20,865 bases of DNA from JBEKYD01 sp049509915 (GCA_049509915.1 JBEKZL010000137.1:1-20865), one strand, 5' to 3'; shown: positions 1 through 7,524, numbered from the stretch's first letter. The notes: a model not told the origin generated them from the letters alone. A program made the numbers and translations.

Positions 1-140
1 GCGACAGAACCCCCCTGCGGCGCAACACGGACCCCGCCGAGGTGGCCGATACGGCGGTCTTCCTGGCCAGCGATCTGGCCCGAGGCGTAACCGGCAACGT
101 GATCTTCGTGGATTCCGGTATGCATGTAATGGGGTTCTAA
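1..140 (+). CDS. fabI: Enoyl-[acyl-carrier-protein] reductase (NADH), C-terminal end only
   Basis: Only the last 45 codons are in the window; the reading frame starts at base 3 and ends with TAA at 138-140. The segment PLRRNTDPAEVADTAVFLAS, then a DLARGVTGNV stretch and a VDSGMHVMGF end, is the usual C-terminus of FabI-type short-chain dehydrogenases, where the family has a PLRR...FL.SD...G.TG...VD.G..I.G pattern. FabI performs the last reduction of each fatty-acid elongation cycle in the cytoplasm. Another SDR-family reductase is possible because the catalytic Tyr/Lys region lies outside the window, but the terminal MG-type ending favours FabI. Its stop codon directly abuts the ATG of the next gene, so the two are probably co-transcribed and translationally coupled. 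Confidence 0.8.
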   Translation, partial: DRTPLRRNTDPAEVADTAVFLASDLARGVTGNVIFVDSGMHVMGF

Positions 141-1073
141 ATGAGAGTCGAAGTGGTATTGACGGAAGCCGACATCACCCAGGAGTTTACCGAGGCGATG
201 GAGGCGCGCGATCTGCCGGAAAAGTTTTTCTTCTGGTTCCCGCGGTCGGCCGCCGAATGGGTAACGCTGGCTTCCGACACGGACCTGCACGGCGGGCTGT
301 GGCAGACCTGGACGCGGATTGCGGCGGAGGCTTCTCTGCTGGCCGGGATTTTCCCCGCCAAGCTCCCGGTGATCAGCTTCGGCGCCGGCGATGGAGCGCG
401 CGACCGGCTGCTGATGGATGCGTTGAAGAAAACCGGCGCGGAATGTTCCTACTACCCGGTGGATGCCAGCCAGAGCATGCTGGAGATGGCCTCGGCGGGG
501 GCCGAAGACGAAGACATCGAGACGGTCGGCATCAAAGCCGACATTTCGAGCCCCATGCACCTGGTATATGCGGCCGACGCCGCCGACCCGCCTCGCCTGT
601 TCCTGTTCTCGGGCAATACCATGGGGTCGTTCGACCCGCTGGCGCAGATTCGTTCGGTGGCGCAGTGTCTGAAGCCGGGCGACCGCCTGCTGGTGGACGG
701 CGAGATCTTTCATCCGGAGTTGACGCTGGCGCGGCGCGACAATCCCGCCGTGCGGCGATTCATCTCCGCCCTGCTGGCGGGAGTAGGTATCAGCGAGCCC
801 GACGGCGAAATCCGGTTCAATTTGAAGAACGATTCCCGCCACGCCGGACTGCACCTGGTCACGCGGCATTTCCGCGCCAGCCGCGACATCTCGGCGACCG
901 TCGCCAGCCAGGAGATTTCGCTCGAACGCGGCGAACGCATCGGGTTGAATTTCCAATACGCCTATACGGCCGAAGCGTTTCGTTGGCTGTTGTCGGAACA
1001 GGGCGGCCTCGAAATCGTGCGCGAATACCCATCCTCGGACGGACGCTTCCTCACGGCCTTGTGCCGGAAGTAG
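141..1073 (+). CDS. EgtD-like SAM-dependent methyltransferase (histidine-specific methyltransferase superfamily), substrate uncertain
   Basis: A 310-residue protein with the Methyltransf_33 / EgtD layout. The SAM-binding glycine motif is at about residues 78-91 (ISFGAGDGARDRLL), PVDAS at 106-110, the FLFSGNTMGSFDP loop at about 154-166, and a C-terminal insert with LHLVTRHF at 237-244. EgtD trimethylates histidine in ergothioneine synthesis. By eye, however, the residues that bind histidine in the mycobacterial enzyme do not all match: the Asn of the GSTIGN loop is Ser here, and the Glu-x-Ser of the C-terminal insert aligns with Asn/Gln. No egtB-like gene is nearby. It is therefore a confident family member with an unproven substrate. 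The ATG at 141 touches the fabI stop codon, which fixes the start and suggests translational coupling. Confidence 0.8.
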   Translation: MRVEVVLTEADITQEFTEAMEARDLPEKFFFWFPRSAAEWVTLASDTDLHGGLWQTWTRIAAEASLLAGIFPAKLPVISFGAGDGARDRLLMDALKKTGAECSYYPVDASQSMLEMASAGAEDEDIETVGIKADISSPMHLVYAADAADPPRLFLFSGNTMGSFDPLAQIRSVAQCLKPGDRLLVDGEIFHPELTLARRDNPAVRRFISALLAGVGISEPDGEIRFNLKNDSRHAGLHLVTRHFRASRDISATVASQEISLERGERIGLNFQYAYTAEAFRWLLSEQGGLEIVREYPSSDGRFLTALCRK

Positions 1074-1156
1074 CCCAGGAGCTTTCAGCGGTCGGCGATC
1101 GGCAAAGGAATCGTCGCATTTCGCGCCATCGGGGGAAATGAGCCGATCTGTTTTTT

Positions 1157-1218
1157 GTGGGGCAGGTTGCCAACCTGCAGACCGATTGTCAATCGGTCCT
1201 GCCGGGCGCCAGCCCGGC
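1157..1218 (+). repeat. Tandem-hairpin element A (three palindromes)
   Basis: It starts with the head GTGGGGC (1157-1163). Palindrome 1 is GCAGGTTG-C-CAACCTGC (1162-1178), palindrome 2 is GACCGATTG-T-CAATCGGTC (1180-1198), and palindrome 3 is GCCGGGC-gcca-GCCCGGC (1201-1218). It lies between the convergent ends of the EgtD-like gene and the TPR gene. Preceding T residues (1151-1156) could let part of it act as a terminator for minus-strand transcripts, but this is speculative. It belongs to the same family as the copies at 4725, 4796, 4949, 9574, 11813 and 11951: same head and layout, different stem sequences. The rest of the 1074-1285 spacer shows nothing else except a TCAGCGGTCGGCGATCGGC stretch at 1085-1103. 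Confidence 0.8.
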
Positions 1219-1285
1219 TGTGTGCCGGCGGACTCGAAACCTGGCTCAACCCGGATTCCACGGCATCATTTGTCACAGCCACGTA

Positions 1286-2284
1286 TCAGTTCCCCGCCCG
1301 CTTCAACTCGCCCAGTTTCTCCAGCACGTCGCCTAACTTCCAGTGGGCTTCCCCCAGCGTAGGTTCGTTTCCCTCCGGCTCCTGGCTAAGATATTTCTCA
1401 AGATAGCGCCGGGCGCGCGCCAAATCCTTGCGCGCCGCCAGCAGCCTGGCCGCGGCCCGGTAATACGGCGCCAGGTCGTCGGGCACGTTTTCGGTTGCGC
1501 GCGCTACCACAGCGTCCAGCCCGCTCCCATCCCCGCGCATGGCGTCCGCCTCGGCTAGAATCACATACCCGTCCACCCGGCCGGGATCGATGCGGGTGGC
1601 CTCGCCGGCCTGCCGCGCGGCCTCCGCAGCGTCTTCGTGACCGGCTCCGAGGGAGAACCGGGCCAGCCCGATCCGTGCCCGGTAGCTGGCGCCGTCGGCG
1701 TCCACAGCCTGGCGCAGCATCGCCGCTGCGCGTTCGGCGCGCTTGTCGAATTCCGACAGCCGGGCCTCGGCCAGGAATCCGCGCGAGGCGTCGGTGCGCG
1801 CGATCCCGCGGGCGACCTCCCCTGCCCGTCCGCGGTCGCCGCCCGCGACCACCGGAGCCAGCAGATAGAACTCCATCAGGTCCTCTTGCGCCTGCAGATC
1901 GCGCCCGTCCAGCCCCAGCGCGAGCTCGATCTCTTTCTTGAAACGCCGCGCCAGAAAGAACTGCTGAATCGCGTTTGCCGATTGCGCCTCCACGCCCAGG
2001 GCCTCCGCCAATTGGCGGTGAAAGCGCCCCACCTGCCCGTCCAGGCTCACGGCCTTTTCCGCCAGCGGAAGCGGCGTCTTGCGATCGCCAAATGCGTTGC
2101 GGATCTGCGATAGAAGGAAACAGCCCGCCGGATTCCGCTCCACGCACCCCGGCCCGGCCTCCACCAACGCCCGCGCCCGCTTCCAGTGTCCCGCTTCAAT
2201 CAGTTCCTCCGGTGTCTCGGCCGCGGCCGCCGCCACCAGCATCAGCGGCAGCAACCGCCTAAGCACTTCCCAGCCGGCTCGCAT
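1286..2284 (-). CDS. Exported tetratricopeptide-repeat protein
   Basis: A 332-residue protein starting at the ATG at 2284. An open frame extends upstream to 2416, but this start is chosen because it places a signal peptide at the N-terminus (MRAGWEVLRRLLPLMLVAAA, cleavage near AAA-ETP). The first 26 bases overlap the end of the upstream glycosyltransferase gene, typical of coupled translation. The mature part is alpha-helical and Ala/Arg/Glu-rich with degenerate TPR-like units: about 27-45, 73-110, 187-235, 237-265 and 275-300, the last with the pattern AAARLLAARKDLARARRYLEKYLSQ (broken by repeats of A/L/Y spacing). Such proteins act as scaffolds; no catalytic motif is visible. It is the third gene of a PHP-GT4-TPR operon, so it may serve the same envelope or glycan process, but that is inference. 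Confidence 0.75.
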   Translation of the reverse strand: MRAGWEVLRRLLPLMLVAAAAAETPEELIEAGHWKRARALVEAGPGCVERNPAGCFLLSQIRNAFGDRKTPLPLAEKAVSLDGQVGRFHRQLAEALGVEAQSANAIQQFFLARRFKKEIELALGLDGRDLQAQEDLMEFYLLAPVVAGGDRGRAGEVARGIARTDASRGFLAEARLSEFDKRAERAAAMLRQAVDADGASYRARIGLARFSLGAGHEDAAEAARQAGEATRIDPGRVDGYVILAEADAMRGDGSGLDAVVARATENVPDDLAPYYRAAARLLAARKDLARARRYLEKYLSQEPEGNEPTLGEAHWKLGDVLEKLGELKRAGN

Positions 2285-3425
2285 AGCCCCGATATACTTC
2301 CGCAAATACCCCGTCCCAGGAAACCGATTCCATCTGCCGGCGCGCCGCCGCCGCCATCTCCCGGCGCAAATCTTCCCGCCTGGCCAACTCCACCACGCGG
2401 GCGCAAAACTCCTCATCGTCCCCCGCCACGAAGCCCGTTTCCCCGTGGCGAACGATAAACCGCGGGCCGCCCGCGTCCGTCACCACCGCCGGCACGCCCG
2501 AAGCCAGCGCTTCCTGCACCACGTTCCCGAAGGTATCGGTCTTGGAGGGAAACACAAAGATGTCCAGGTTCGCATAAGCCCGCGCCAACTCGACCCCGGA
2601 CAGCACCCCCGTGAAAACCGCGTTGTCCAGGTTACGTTCCATCCATGGCCGTTCGCTGCCCGTGCCCGTGATTTGAAACCGCACCTTGCTGAGGCCCGCT
2701 TCGCGCCACGCCGTTTCGACGCGGGCCAGCAGCGTCCCGTTTTTTTCCGGCATCAGCCGGCCCACAAAACCCACTACTACGTCCGTGTCCGTGCGGTCAC
2801 GGCGCGCGGGTGTGAACAGAGCTGTATCCACCCCGCGCCGCATCGGAAACACCGGCCTGCCTGTCCGCTGCCGCAATATGCCGCTCAACTCCGGGTTGGG
2901 CGCGAACAGCAGCTCGCCTCGCGAGAAGAACCAGCACACCCGGCCCATCACGAACCTCTCCAGCGCGCAACCCAACCGTTCGCCGGCCGCCCCCGGCAGC
3001 CAGCGCAGGCAGCGGCCCAGCCGCCGGCCGGCAAACTCGTGCAGGTTGGTGTGCCACGATGCCGCCAGCGGCGTCTTACGCCGCGCTGCCAGAATCGCGC
3101 CCACAATGCCCAGGTCGCCGGGGCTGGTGACATGAATTGCGTCGGGGCGGAAGCGTTCCAGCTCCGCTTCAATCGGTTCGATGACGCGCCCGAGCCAGGG
3201 GTCGAATTGGAGCTCCGAATCCACCGGTACCGCCCAGGAGCTGCGCACCAGGTCCATCGTTCGCATCGACCCCTCCTCCCGCGCCCCGGCCTCACCGTTC
3301 CAGCGCACGCACAGGAACGGAAGCCCCTTCCGCCGCGCGTAGCCCAGCCATTCGCGGCAGGTGCGCGCGGCGCCATTCACCTCGTGGTAGGTATCGGCCA
3401 ACAGCGCCACGCGAGCGATCGCCAT
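2259..3425 (-). CDS. GT4-family glycosyltransferase (GDP-mannose-dependent mannosyltransferase-like)
   Basis: 388 residues from the ATG at 3425. A longer in-frame extension to 3515 overlaps the upstream gene and lacks family character, whereas MAIARVALLADTYHEVNGAA is a typical GT4 N-terminus. The Rossmann acceptor domain contains SWHTNLHEF at about 123-131. The linker has RRGVDTALFTP (196-206), typical of the GT4 nucleotide-sugar region. The donor domain has VGFVGRLMPEKN (218-229) and the late motif TDTFGNVVQEALASGVP (296-312), where Glu305 is the conserved donor-sugar residue and Asp297 stands where many members have the first Glu. These enzymes transfer a sugar with retention, usually onto lipids or exopolysaccharide. 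The acceptor cannot be told from sequence. It starts 4 bases after the PHP gene stop codon and overlaps the TPR gene downstream. Confidence 0.88.
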   Translation of the reverse strand: MAIARVALLADTYHEVNGAARTCREWLGYARRKGLPFLCVRWNGEAGAREEGSMRTMDLVRSSWAVPVDSELQFDPWLGRVIEPIEAELERFRPDAIHVTSPGDLGIVGAILAARRKTPLAASWHTNLHEFAGRRLGRCLRWLPGAAGERLGCALERFVMGRVCWFFSRGELLFAPNPELSGILRQRTGRPVFPMRRGVDTALFTPARRDRTDTDVVVGFVGRLMPEKNGTLLARVETAWREAGLSKVRFQITGTGSERPWMERNLDNAVFTGVLSGVELARAYANLDIFVFPSKTDTFGNVVQEALASGVPAVVTDAGGPRFIVRHGETGFVAGDDEEFCARVVELARREDLRREMAAAARRQMESVSWDGVFAEVYRGYASRLGSA

Positions 3426-3429
3426 GGCG

Positions 3430-4611
3430 CTATGCCTCGGTCGGTTCCTGCCGGCCAATCGCCCGCCGCAGCGTCGCCCGCACGCCCGGATTGGCCAGGA
3501 ATCCGATGGCGGCAATCAAGGCGTTGAGCACTCCCGGCTCCCCGCCCGGCCAGATCGCCGAGAGCGGCTGCACGCCATTGGTTTCGTGATCGTAGAAGAC
3601 CCGGTCCACATAGCGCTCCCGGCCCGGCAGATCGGGGTGGTTCTTCACCGCCTGCCAGATGAATTCGATAATCCGCGCCACCAGCGGCTCCCGGTACTGC
3701 GGCAGGAATAGCACCCGGCTCAGTTTCCGCACCCGCACCTCATCGACGAACTCGGCGAAGCTCGCGGCGCTGGTAAGGTTCAAGTTGGCGTTCGGCTCCA
3801 GGCAATGCCGGTCGCCGCCGGAGATCGGCGGAATCCCCGTTTCGCGCGACAGCCGTACCACCTCCCGATTGTCGGAAGCCGGCTGCATCCCGTTCAGCTC
3901 CAGCGCATGCATGCGGCGGCCATGGGCCGCCAGGAATCGCGTCAGCTCCTCGACCTGCAGCGCGCGGGAGATCCGCTGCTCGGTGCAGTAGGGGTGGTTC
4001 AGCACCACCAGAACCTCCGGCATCCGGTCGAACTCCGCCAGCAGGCGCCCCAGCAGCGCCTCATTCGGAGCAGCCGTGTAACGCGCCATTTCCGCCATCC
4101 ATCCCCTTGCTCCCTCCGCCGGTAGATTGTGCACCCCGAGGTGGAATACCGCGGCCCCGAACGGCGCCGTCCATTCCACCGAGATTGGCGCCGCGATGCC
4201 CAGCGCGTTCAGCTCCGTGCCCGCCTCCAGATCGTCGTGGTCGGTGAGAGATACCATCGGCCGCAGACCTGGCATTTTGCCGATCTGCGCGGCCTCCAGC
4301 TCGTATGCCGCTTGTGCGTGCAGCGGCGGCCGCCAGAACGCGCGGTTGAAATCTACCGCCCGGCCGCAGCGCGCCTTACGACGGTCGCTGACCCGTTTGA
4401 CGATGGCATGGAGCGGGGGAATCTTCTCGAGCACTGGCGGCAGAAAGTCCAACGACTCGCGCGAGTGCAGCGTGTGGCTATGCAGGGAAACGGCCGACGT
4501 GTAACCTTCCGCCGCTTCGGGATTTCGCCAAAGGCACTCCACCTGAGGAGCGCAGCTCGACAGTTGCCGTATGGGTCTCATAACAACATTGGGCGCCGAA
4601 ATTGTTTTCAC
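3430..4611 (-). CDS. PHP-domain metal-dependent phosphoesterase-like protein
   Basis: 393 residues if the GTG at 4611 is used; an ATG at 4581 (residue 11) is an equally possible start, and neither has a strong ribosome-binding site. The metal-binding pattern of the PHP fold is complete by eye: HSHTLHS at 44-50, TDHDD at 123-127, Glu146, His157/His161, NHPYC at 205-209, ELNG at 238-241 and GGDRH at 265-269. The C-terminal third (about 300-390) is an extra helical region with a hydrophobic stretch near 362-373. PHP proteins hydrolyse phosphate esters or act as phosphatases; the substrate is unknown. It is the first gene of the operon with the GT4 and TPR genes. A tight palindrome lies 40-56 bases upstream of the GTG. 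Confidence 0.8.
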   Translation of the reverse strand: MKTISAPNVVMRPIRQLSSCAPQVECLWRNPEAAEGYTSAVSLHSHTLHSRESLDFLPPVLEKIPPLHAIVKRVSDRRKARCGRAVDFNRAFWRPPLHAQAAYELEAAQIGKMPGLRPMVSLTDHDDLEAGTELNALGIAAPISVEWTAPFGAAVFHLGVHNLPAEGARGWMAEMARYTAAPNEALLGRLLAEFDRMPEVLVVLNHPYCTEQRISRALQVEELTRFLAAHGRRMHALELNGMQPASDNREVVRLSRETGIPPISGGDRHCLEPNANLNLTSAASFAEFVDEVRVRKLSRVLFLPQYREPLVARIIEFIWQAVKNHPDLPGRERYVDRVFYDHETNGVQPLSAIWPGGEPGVLNALIAAIGFLANPGVRATLRRAIGRQEPTEA

Positions 4612-4650
4612 TCGCGTGACGAGAAGGTAAAGATTCGCACCGTTCGCCCG

Positions 4651-4667
4651 GCCTCTGTCACAGAGGC
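4651..4667. promoter_or_regulatory. Perfect palindrome upstream of the PHP operon, candidate operator
   Basis: GCCTCTG-TCA-CAGAGGC has 7-bp arms around a 3-base centre and sits 40-56 bases before the GTG start of the PHP gene. Its size and position fit a dimeric repressor site. It differs from the tandem-hairpin elements because it has no GTGG head and only one palindrome. The regulator is unknown. Confidence 0.35.
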
Positions 4668-4724
4668 GTGAATCCTGACACGGGAATCGTTATGAGAATA
4701 ATCGGGCCGAATCTGAACCGCGGC

Positions 4725-4771
4725 GTGGCGCACGCACTCGTGCGTGCGGTGTCGAGACTCTTCTCGACACC
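4725..4771 (+). repeat. Tandem-hairpin element B
   Basis: Head GTGGCGC (4725-4731). Palindrome 1 is GCACGCAC-tc-GTGCGTGC (4730-4747). Palindrome 2 is GGTGTCGAG (4748-4756), loop actctt, CTCGACACC (4763-4771). The order and spacing match elements A, D and E, while the stem sequences are completely different. Confidence 0.8.
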
Positions 4772-4795
4772 CGTCTGCGCACGGTACTGCGGGCG

Positions 4796-4832
4796 TCGGC
4801 AACAGTGCCGAGGCTCGCACGTGCCTCGCCAC
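4796..4832 (-). repeat. Tandem-hairpin element C, inverted orientation
   Basis: Read on the minus strand it starts GTGGCGA (4832-4826), then a stem CGAGGC/GCCTCG (plus-strand 4809-4814 with 4823-4828, 8-base loop), then a stem TCGGCA-loop-TGCCGA (plus-strand 4796-4801 with 4806-4811). The two stems share three bases, so they could form alternately. It faces element B, 24 bases away, like the paired units of BIME arrays. Confidence 0.6.
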
Positions 4833-4887
4833 GCTGAAACGGCACCGTTATTCCTCGTCGGCCCGAGCGCCTGTCAGGGGATAACCT

Positions 4888-4940
4888 GAGGGTTGCGCGG
4901 ACACGCGACCCTCGCAAATCGAGCCGCGATCTTGAGGGAG
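4888..4940. repeat. Hairpin followed by GAGCCGCGA...AGGGAG motif (second repeat family)
   Basis: A wobble-containing hairpin pairs GAGGGTTGCG (4888-4897) with CGCGACCCTC (4904-4913). It is followed by CGAGCCGCGA (4920-4929) and AGGGAG (4935-4940). The CGAGCCGCG core recurs upstream of the GH78 gene (7548-7556, again followed by AGGGAGCGG) and upstream of pyrF (11758-11766), suggesting a second short dispersed motif family. Confidence 0.4.
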
Positions 4941-4941
4941 T

Positions 4942-5041
4942 TCCCTTGGTGGGGCAGGCGGTTCCGCCTGCCCGCCGGTTGTCAACCGGCGTTCTGGCGG
5001 ACGGTGCGAAATCAGCAACCTGGAGAGCGTCTTCAACGGAG
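4942..5041 (+). repeat. Long tandem-hairpin element D (100 bp, near-identical copy at 11806-11906)
   Basis: It starts TCCCTTGG and continues with head GTGGGGC (4949-4955). Palindrome 1 is GGGCAGGCGG-tt-CCGCCTGCCC (4952-4973). Palindrome 2 is GCCGGTTG-T-CAACCGGC (4974-4990). A roughly 50-bp non-palindromic tail follows, including ATCAGCAACC and GAGAGCGTCTTCAACGGAG. The copy at 11806-11906 has the same start, same palindromes and same tail; by eye it differs at only a few bases and one indel. It lies just after the stop codon of the GH78 gene in the direction of GH78 transcription. Confidence 0.9.
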
Positions 5042-5099
5042 CGGTTGCCGCGCCTGAACCAGGCAATCCCCGGCTTGCCTGCAATTTCCGGCGCCGCCC

Positions 5100-7457
5100 T
5101 TATTGCCCGAGTTCCAGCGTCTGCGCTCCCCCATGCAGGGGCAGCACCCGCCCGTGCCACGTCAGCTTGCCGGAAACATTCTCGGGGAGTTTGATGCTCG
5201 CGCTCCAGGCGCCAGCCCGCTTTTCATACGACACCTCGACCGCGCCATGCGGCGTCGGCATCGAGGCAGCCACGTGCTGGAGTTTGCCAAGGTAAGGGGT
5301 AATTGCCACCGTGCGGAATCCCGGCGCGCCGGGGCCGATGCCGGCGACTATCGTCATCAGATCGAAAGTCGGATGGGCGCTCCACGCGTGCGAGTCGGAG
5401 CGGGTAGGTTCCGGTGTCTCGGCCCATGTCGACAGGCCGAGCCGGAGCATGTTGCGCCACGGCTCCAGTTGCGGGATGTATAAGTCGCCTAACCCGGCAT
5501 GAACCATGGCACGGGCGACATAGAAACGGAAATAGTAGCTCGCCGGCGATATGCCGCTTCGATCGTCCGAGTCCAGGACTCTCCGCATCACGGCCGGCTG
5601 GAGGTTTTGGGGAATCACCTCGAGCCACACGGCCATGGCGTTGGCTTGCTCGCTGAGATGGTTCCGGGCGGGCGTATCGGCTAACATTCCCGCCTGCTCA
5701 TACCAGTTCAGCCGCATCAGTGCTTCCGACGCCCGGCGCTCCCGCTCGCGATATTGGCGGGCGCGATCTTTCTCACCAAATTCGTCCTCGAGTGCCGCGG
5801 CGTTGCGCAGCGCTTCGACAAACTGAAGCGTCAAAGCCGACGAGCCGCCGTCGGCATCCTGCGGAGGCACGCCCGACACAAAATCCGGCGGGCTCCAATC
5901 CACAAAGGGCCACCATTCGATCTGGCCCAGCAGCCCGTCCGGCCGCTGCCGCGCCGCGAACCAATCGAGAACCCCGCGCGTCCCCGGAACCAGTGAGCTT
6001 ACGAAAGCCGGATCGTCGCGGTACTGCCAGTAATCGTGCAGCATTCCCACCCAGAGCAGCGAGAAAGGAGGTATGATCTGCGTGAGTGACGACGGATAGC
6101 GGCTCTGCGTGAGCCCATCCGGCATCAGCGAGTTGTGGAATGCTTCCAGGGCCTGGCGCGCCAGCCGGTCGTCTCCCGCCACGGCATAGGAAATCAACGC
6201 CTGAATACGGGTATCGCCGATGTACTGCAGTTGCTCCCAATACGGCGTATCCATGTAAGTTTCATGGGCGCATAACTGCGCCGTGCGCCACCCTGTCTCC
6301 CAAATCCGGGCGAGCTCGGCGTCGTCGCTCTCAAAGTGCCCAACTGCCTGGAACGGATAGGCCGTATAGAAGCCCGACAGCTTCTCAATCGTAAGTGGCG
6401 TCCCCCCTGTCCTGACTTCGACCTGCAAATATCTCCAGGTGCGCCACCAGAGCGTGCGATAGGTCCGCTTGCCTCCATCCGAAACGATCTGGTCGCGCAC
6501 GCCCTCGATGTGCCGGCCCGCGGTCTCATTGCGATTGCCTTTCTTGTGATCCGCGTCATACAGCGCCTCCGCATAAGTGAGGTCGATCGAAGCGTCTCTG
6601 CCGCCACTGGTTTCGAGCGCCGGATAAGCCGTGGTCAGTTCGCCGCGATCGAGCAGGATGGCGACTTCGCTATGCGGCGGAACCGTCAACGGCTCTTCGA
6701 GCGAAGCGGGCGCCGCGCCCCCTGGGCCGGAGATGCGGACCACCCGCCCGGCCGAAATCGGCGCATAGCTCATCTGTGGCAGCATGTCCTTGACCAGCAT
6801 CCAGGGAGTCGGGCTATCCTGCACCCCGCGAACCGCCGCGCGCCCTAAAGAGCGGGCTCCCGTCCAGCGGCCTGGGTCGATCTCCAAGCTGTCCCAGTTC
6901 CAGTCCATCTTCCTGCCATCCATCGACTCTGCCGGTCCGGCGGCATAATAACCCCGCGCTCCCGACTGCGCCGCGCCTCGCCCCATTTCGCGGCTCGCCT
7001 GCCAGCCCGCTCCGGTATTGACGGCGGCGTTGGCCGCGTCCTGGGCCGCCAGCAGAAACGCCGTCCGCGAGCTCATGTGCGACAAAGCGGAGACAGTGCC
7101 GTGGTTCCATACCATGGCCGCGATCAGGTTCGAGCCGCTACGAAGGTACCCGGACAGGTCGAAAGTCTCATAATGCCAGTGGTGCAGGTCTCCCAGAGCC
7201 GGCCCGGCGCCCACGCGCTTACCGTTCACGTGAAGCTCGAAACGCGTATCCGCGCTGACGTCCACGAGGAATTGTGCGGGAACTTTTTCGAGCTCTAGCG
7301 ACTTGCGAAAGTAGCTGACGTTCTCCTCGCGCGCCGGGCCATCGGCGGAGGCGATCCATTCCGCGCTCCAGGCTTTGGGCGGTGTTCCCGCAGCCGCGGC
7401 CGCCTGCCAGCAGAATCCAAGAACCAGTGCGAGCCAGCCATACCGGAGTGTTCTCAT
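5100..7457 (-). CDS. Secreted alpha-L-rhamnosidase, glycoside hydrolase family 78
   Basis: 785 residues from the ATG at 7457, with AGGA about 9 bases upstream on the coding strand. The N-terminus is a signal peptide (hydrophobic LALVLGFCWQAAAAAG at about 9-24). Domain order follows GH78. An N-terminal beta-sandwich with the carbohydrate-binding-like part spans about 45-235 (FRKSLEL at 50-56, FELHVNGKRVGAGP at 73-86). A second beta-sandwich follows (about 236-365). The (alpha/alpha)6 catalytic barrel (about 370-705) has the motif DTPYWEQLQYIGDTR at 403-417, where Glu408 is the likely general acid, and WAETPEPTRSDSHAWSA at 678-694 with Glu680. A C-terminal beta domain ends the protein. The enzyme removes terminal alpha-L-rhamnose from plant or microbial glycans, inverting the anomeric centre. 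Length and domain set are complete. It appears monocistronic. Confidence 0.88.
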   Translation of the reverse strand: MRTLRYGWLALVLGFCWQAAAAAGTPPKAWSAEWIASADGPAREENVSYFRKSLELEKVPAQFLVDVSADTRFELHVNGKRVGAGPALGDLHHWHYETFDLSGYLRSGSNLIAAMVWNHGTVSALSHMSSRTAFLLAAQDAANAAVNTGAGWQASREMGRGAAQSGARGYYAAGPAESMDGRKMDWNWDSLEIDPGRWTGARSLGRAAVRGVQDSPTPWMLVKDMLPQMSYAPISAGRVVRISGPGGAAPASLEEPLTVPPHSEVAILLDRGELTTAYPALETSGGRDASIDLTYAEALYDADHKKGNRNETAGRHIEGVRDQIVSDGGKRTYRTLWWRTWRYLQVEVRTGGTPLTIEKLSGFYTAYPFQAVGHFESDDAELARIWETGWRTAQLCAHETYMDTPYWEQLQYIGDTRIQALISYAVAGDDRLARQALEAFHNSLMPDGLTQSRYPSSLTQIIPPFSLLWVGMLHDYWQYRDDPAFVSSLVPGTRGVLDWFAARQRPDGLLGQIEWWPFVDWSPPDFVSGVPPQDADGGSSALTLQFVEALRNAAALEDEFGEKDRARQYRERERRASEALMRLNWYEQAGMLADTPARNHLSEQANAMAVWLEVIPQNLQPAVMRRVLDSDDRSGISPASYYFRFYVARAMVHAGLGDLYIPQLEPWRNMLRLGLSTWAETPEPTRSDSHAWSAHPTFDLMTIVAGIGPGAPGFRTVAITPYLGKLQHVAASMPTPHGAVEVSYEKRAGAWSASIKLPENVSGKLTWHGRVLPLHGGAQTLELGQ

Positions 7458-7524
7458 CAGAGTCGTTCCTGTCCGTCGTTTACAGATAAACGAAACTGAT
7501 TCTATCAGGTGTACCGTCCGCGGT

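Larger units (their letters stand above)
4612..5099. other. 488-bp spacer with no gene, packed with palindromic repeats
   Basis: No credible gene is present between the PHP start and the GH78 end. Weak open frames on both strands run through the repeats and have no family character. The spacer holds, in order, a 17-bp palindrome (4651), tandem-hairpin elements B (+), C (-) and D (+), and between C and D a further hairpin plus a GAGCCGCGA motif. It must also contain the promoter of the PHP-GT4-TPR operon, which I cannot place. Confidence 0.7.

Noticed and set aside
2079..3527. A 482-codon open frame on the plus strand
   Set aside because: Antisense to the GT4 gene, with Arg/Pro/His/Gln-rich low-complexity composition and no recognisable domain.
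4690..5160. A 156-codon minus-strand open frame after the GH78 gene
   Set aside because: It consists almost entirely of translated hairpin repeats (Arg/Ser/Ala-rich) and shares peptide pieces with the pyrF pseudo-extension because of elements D and D'.
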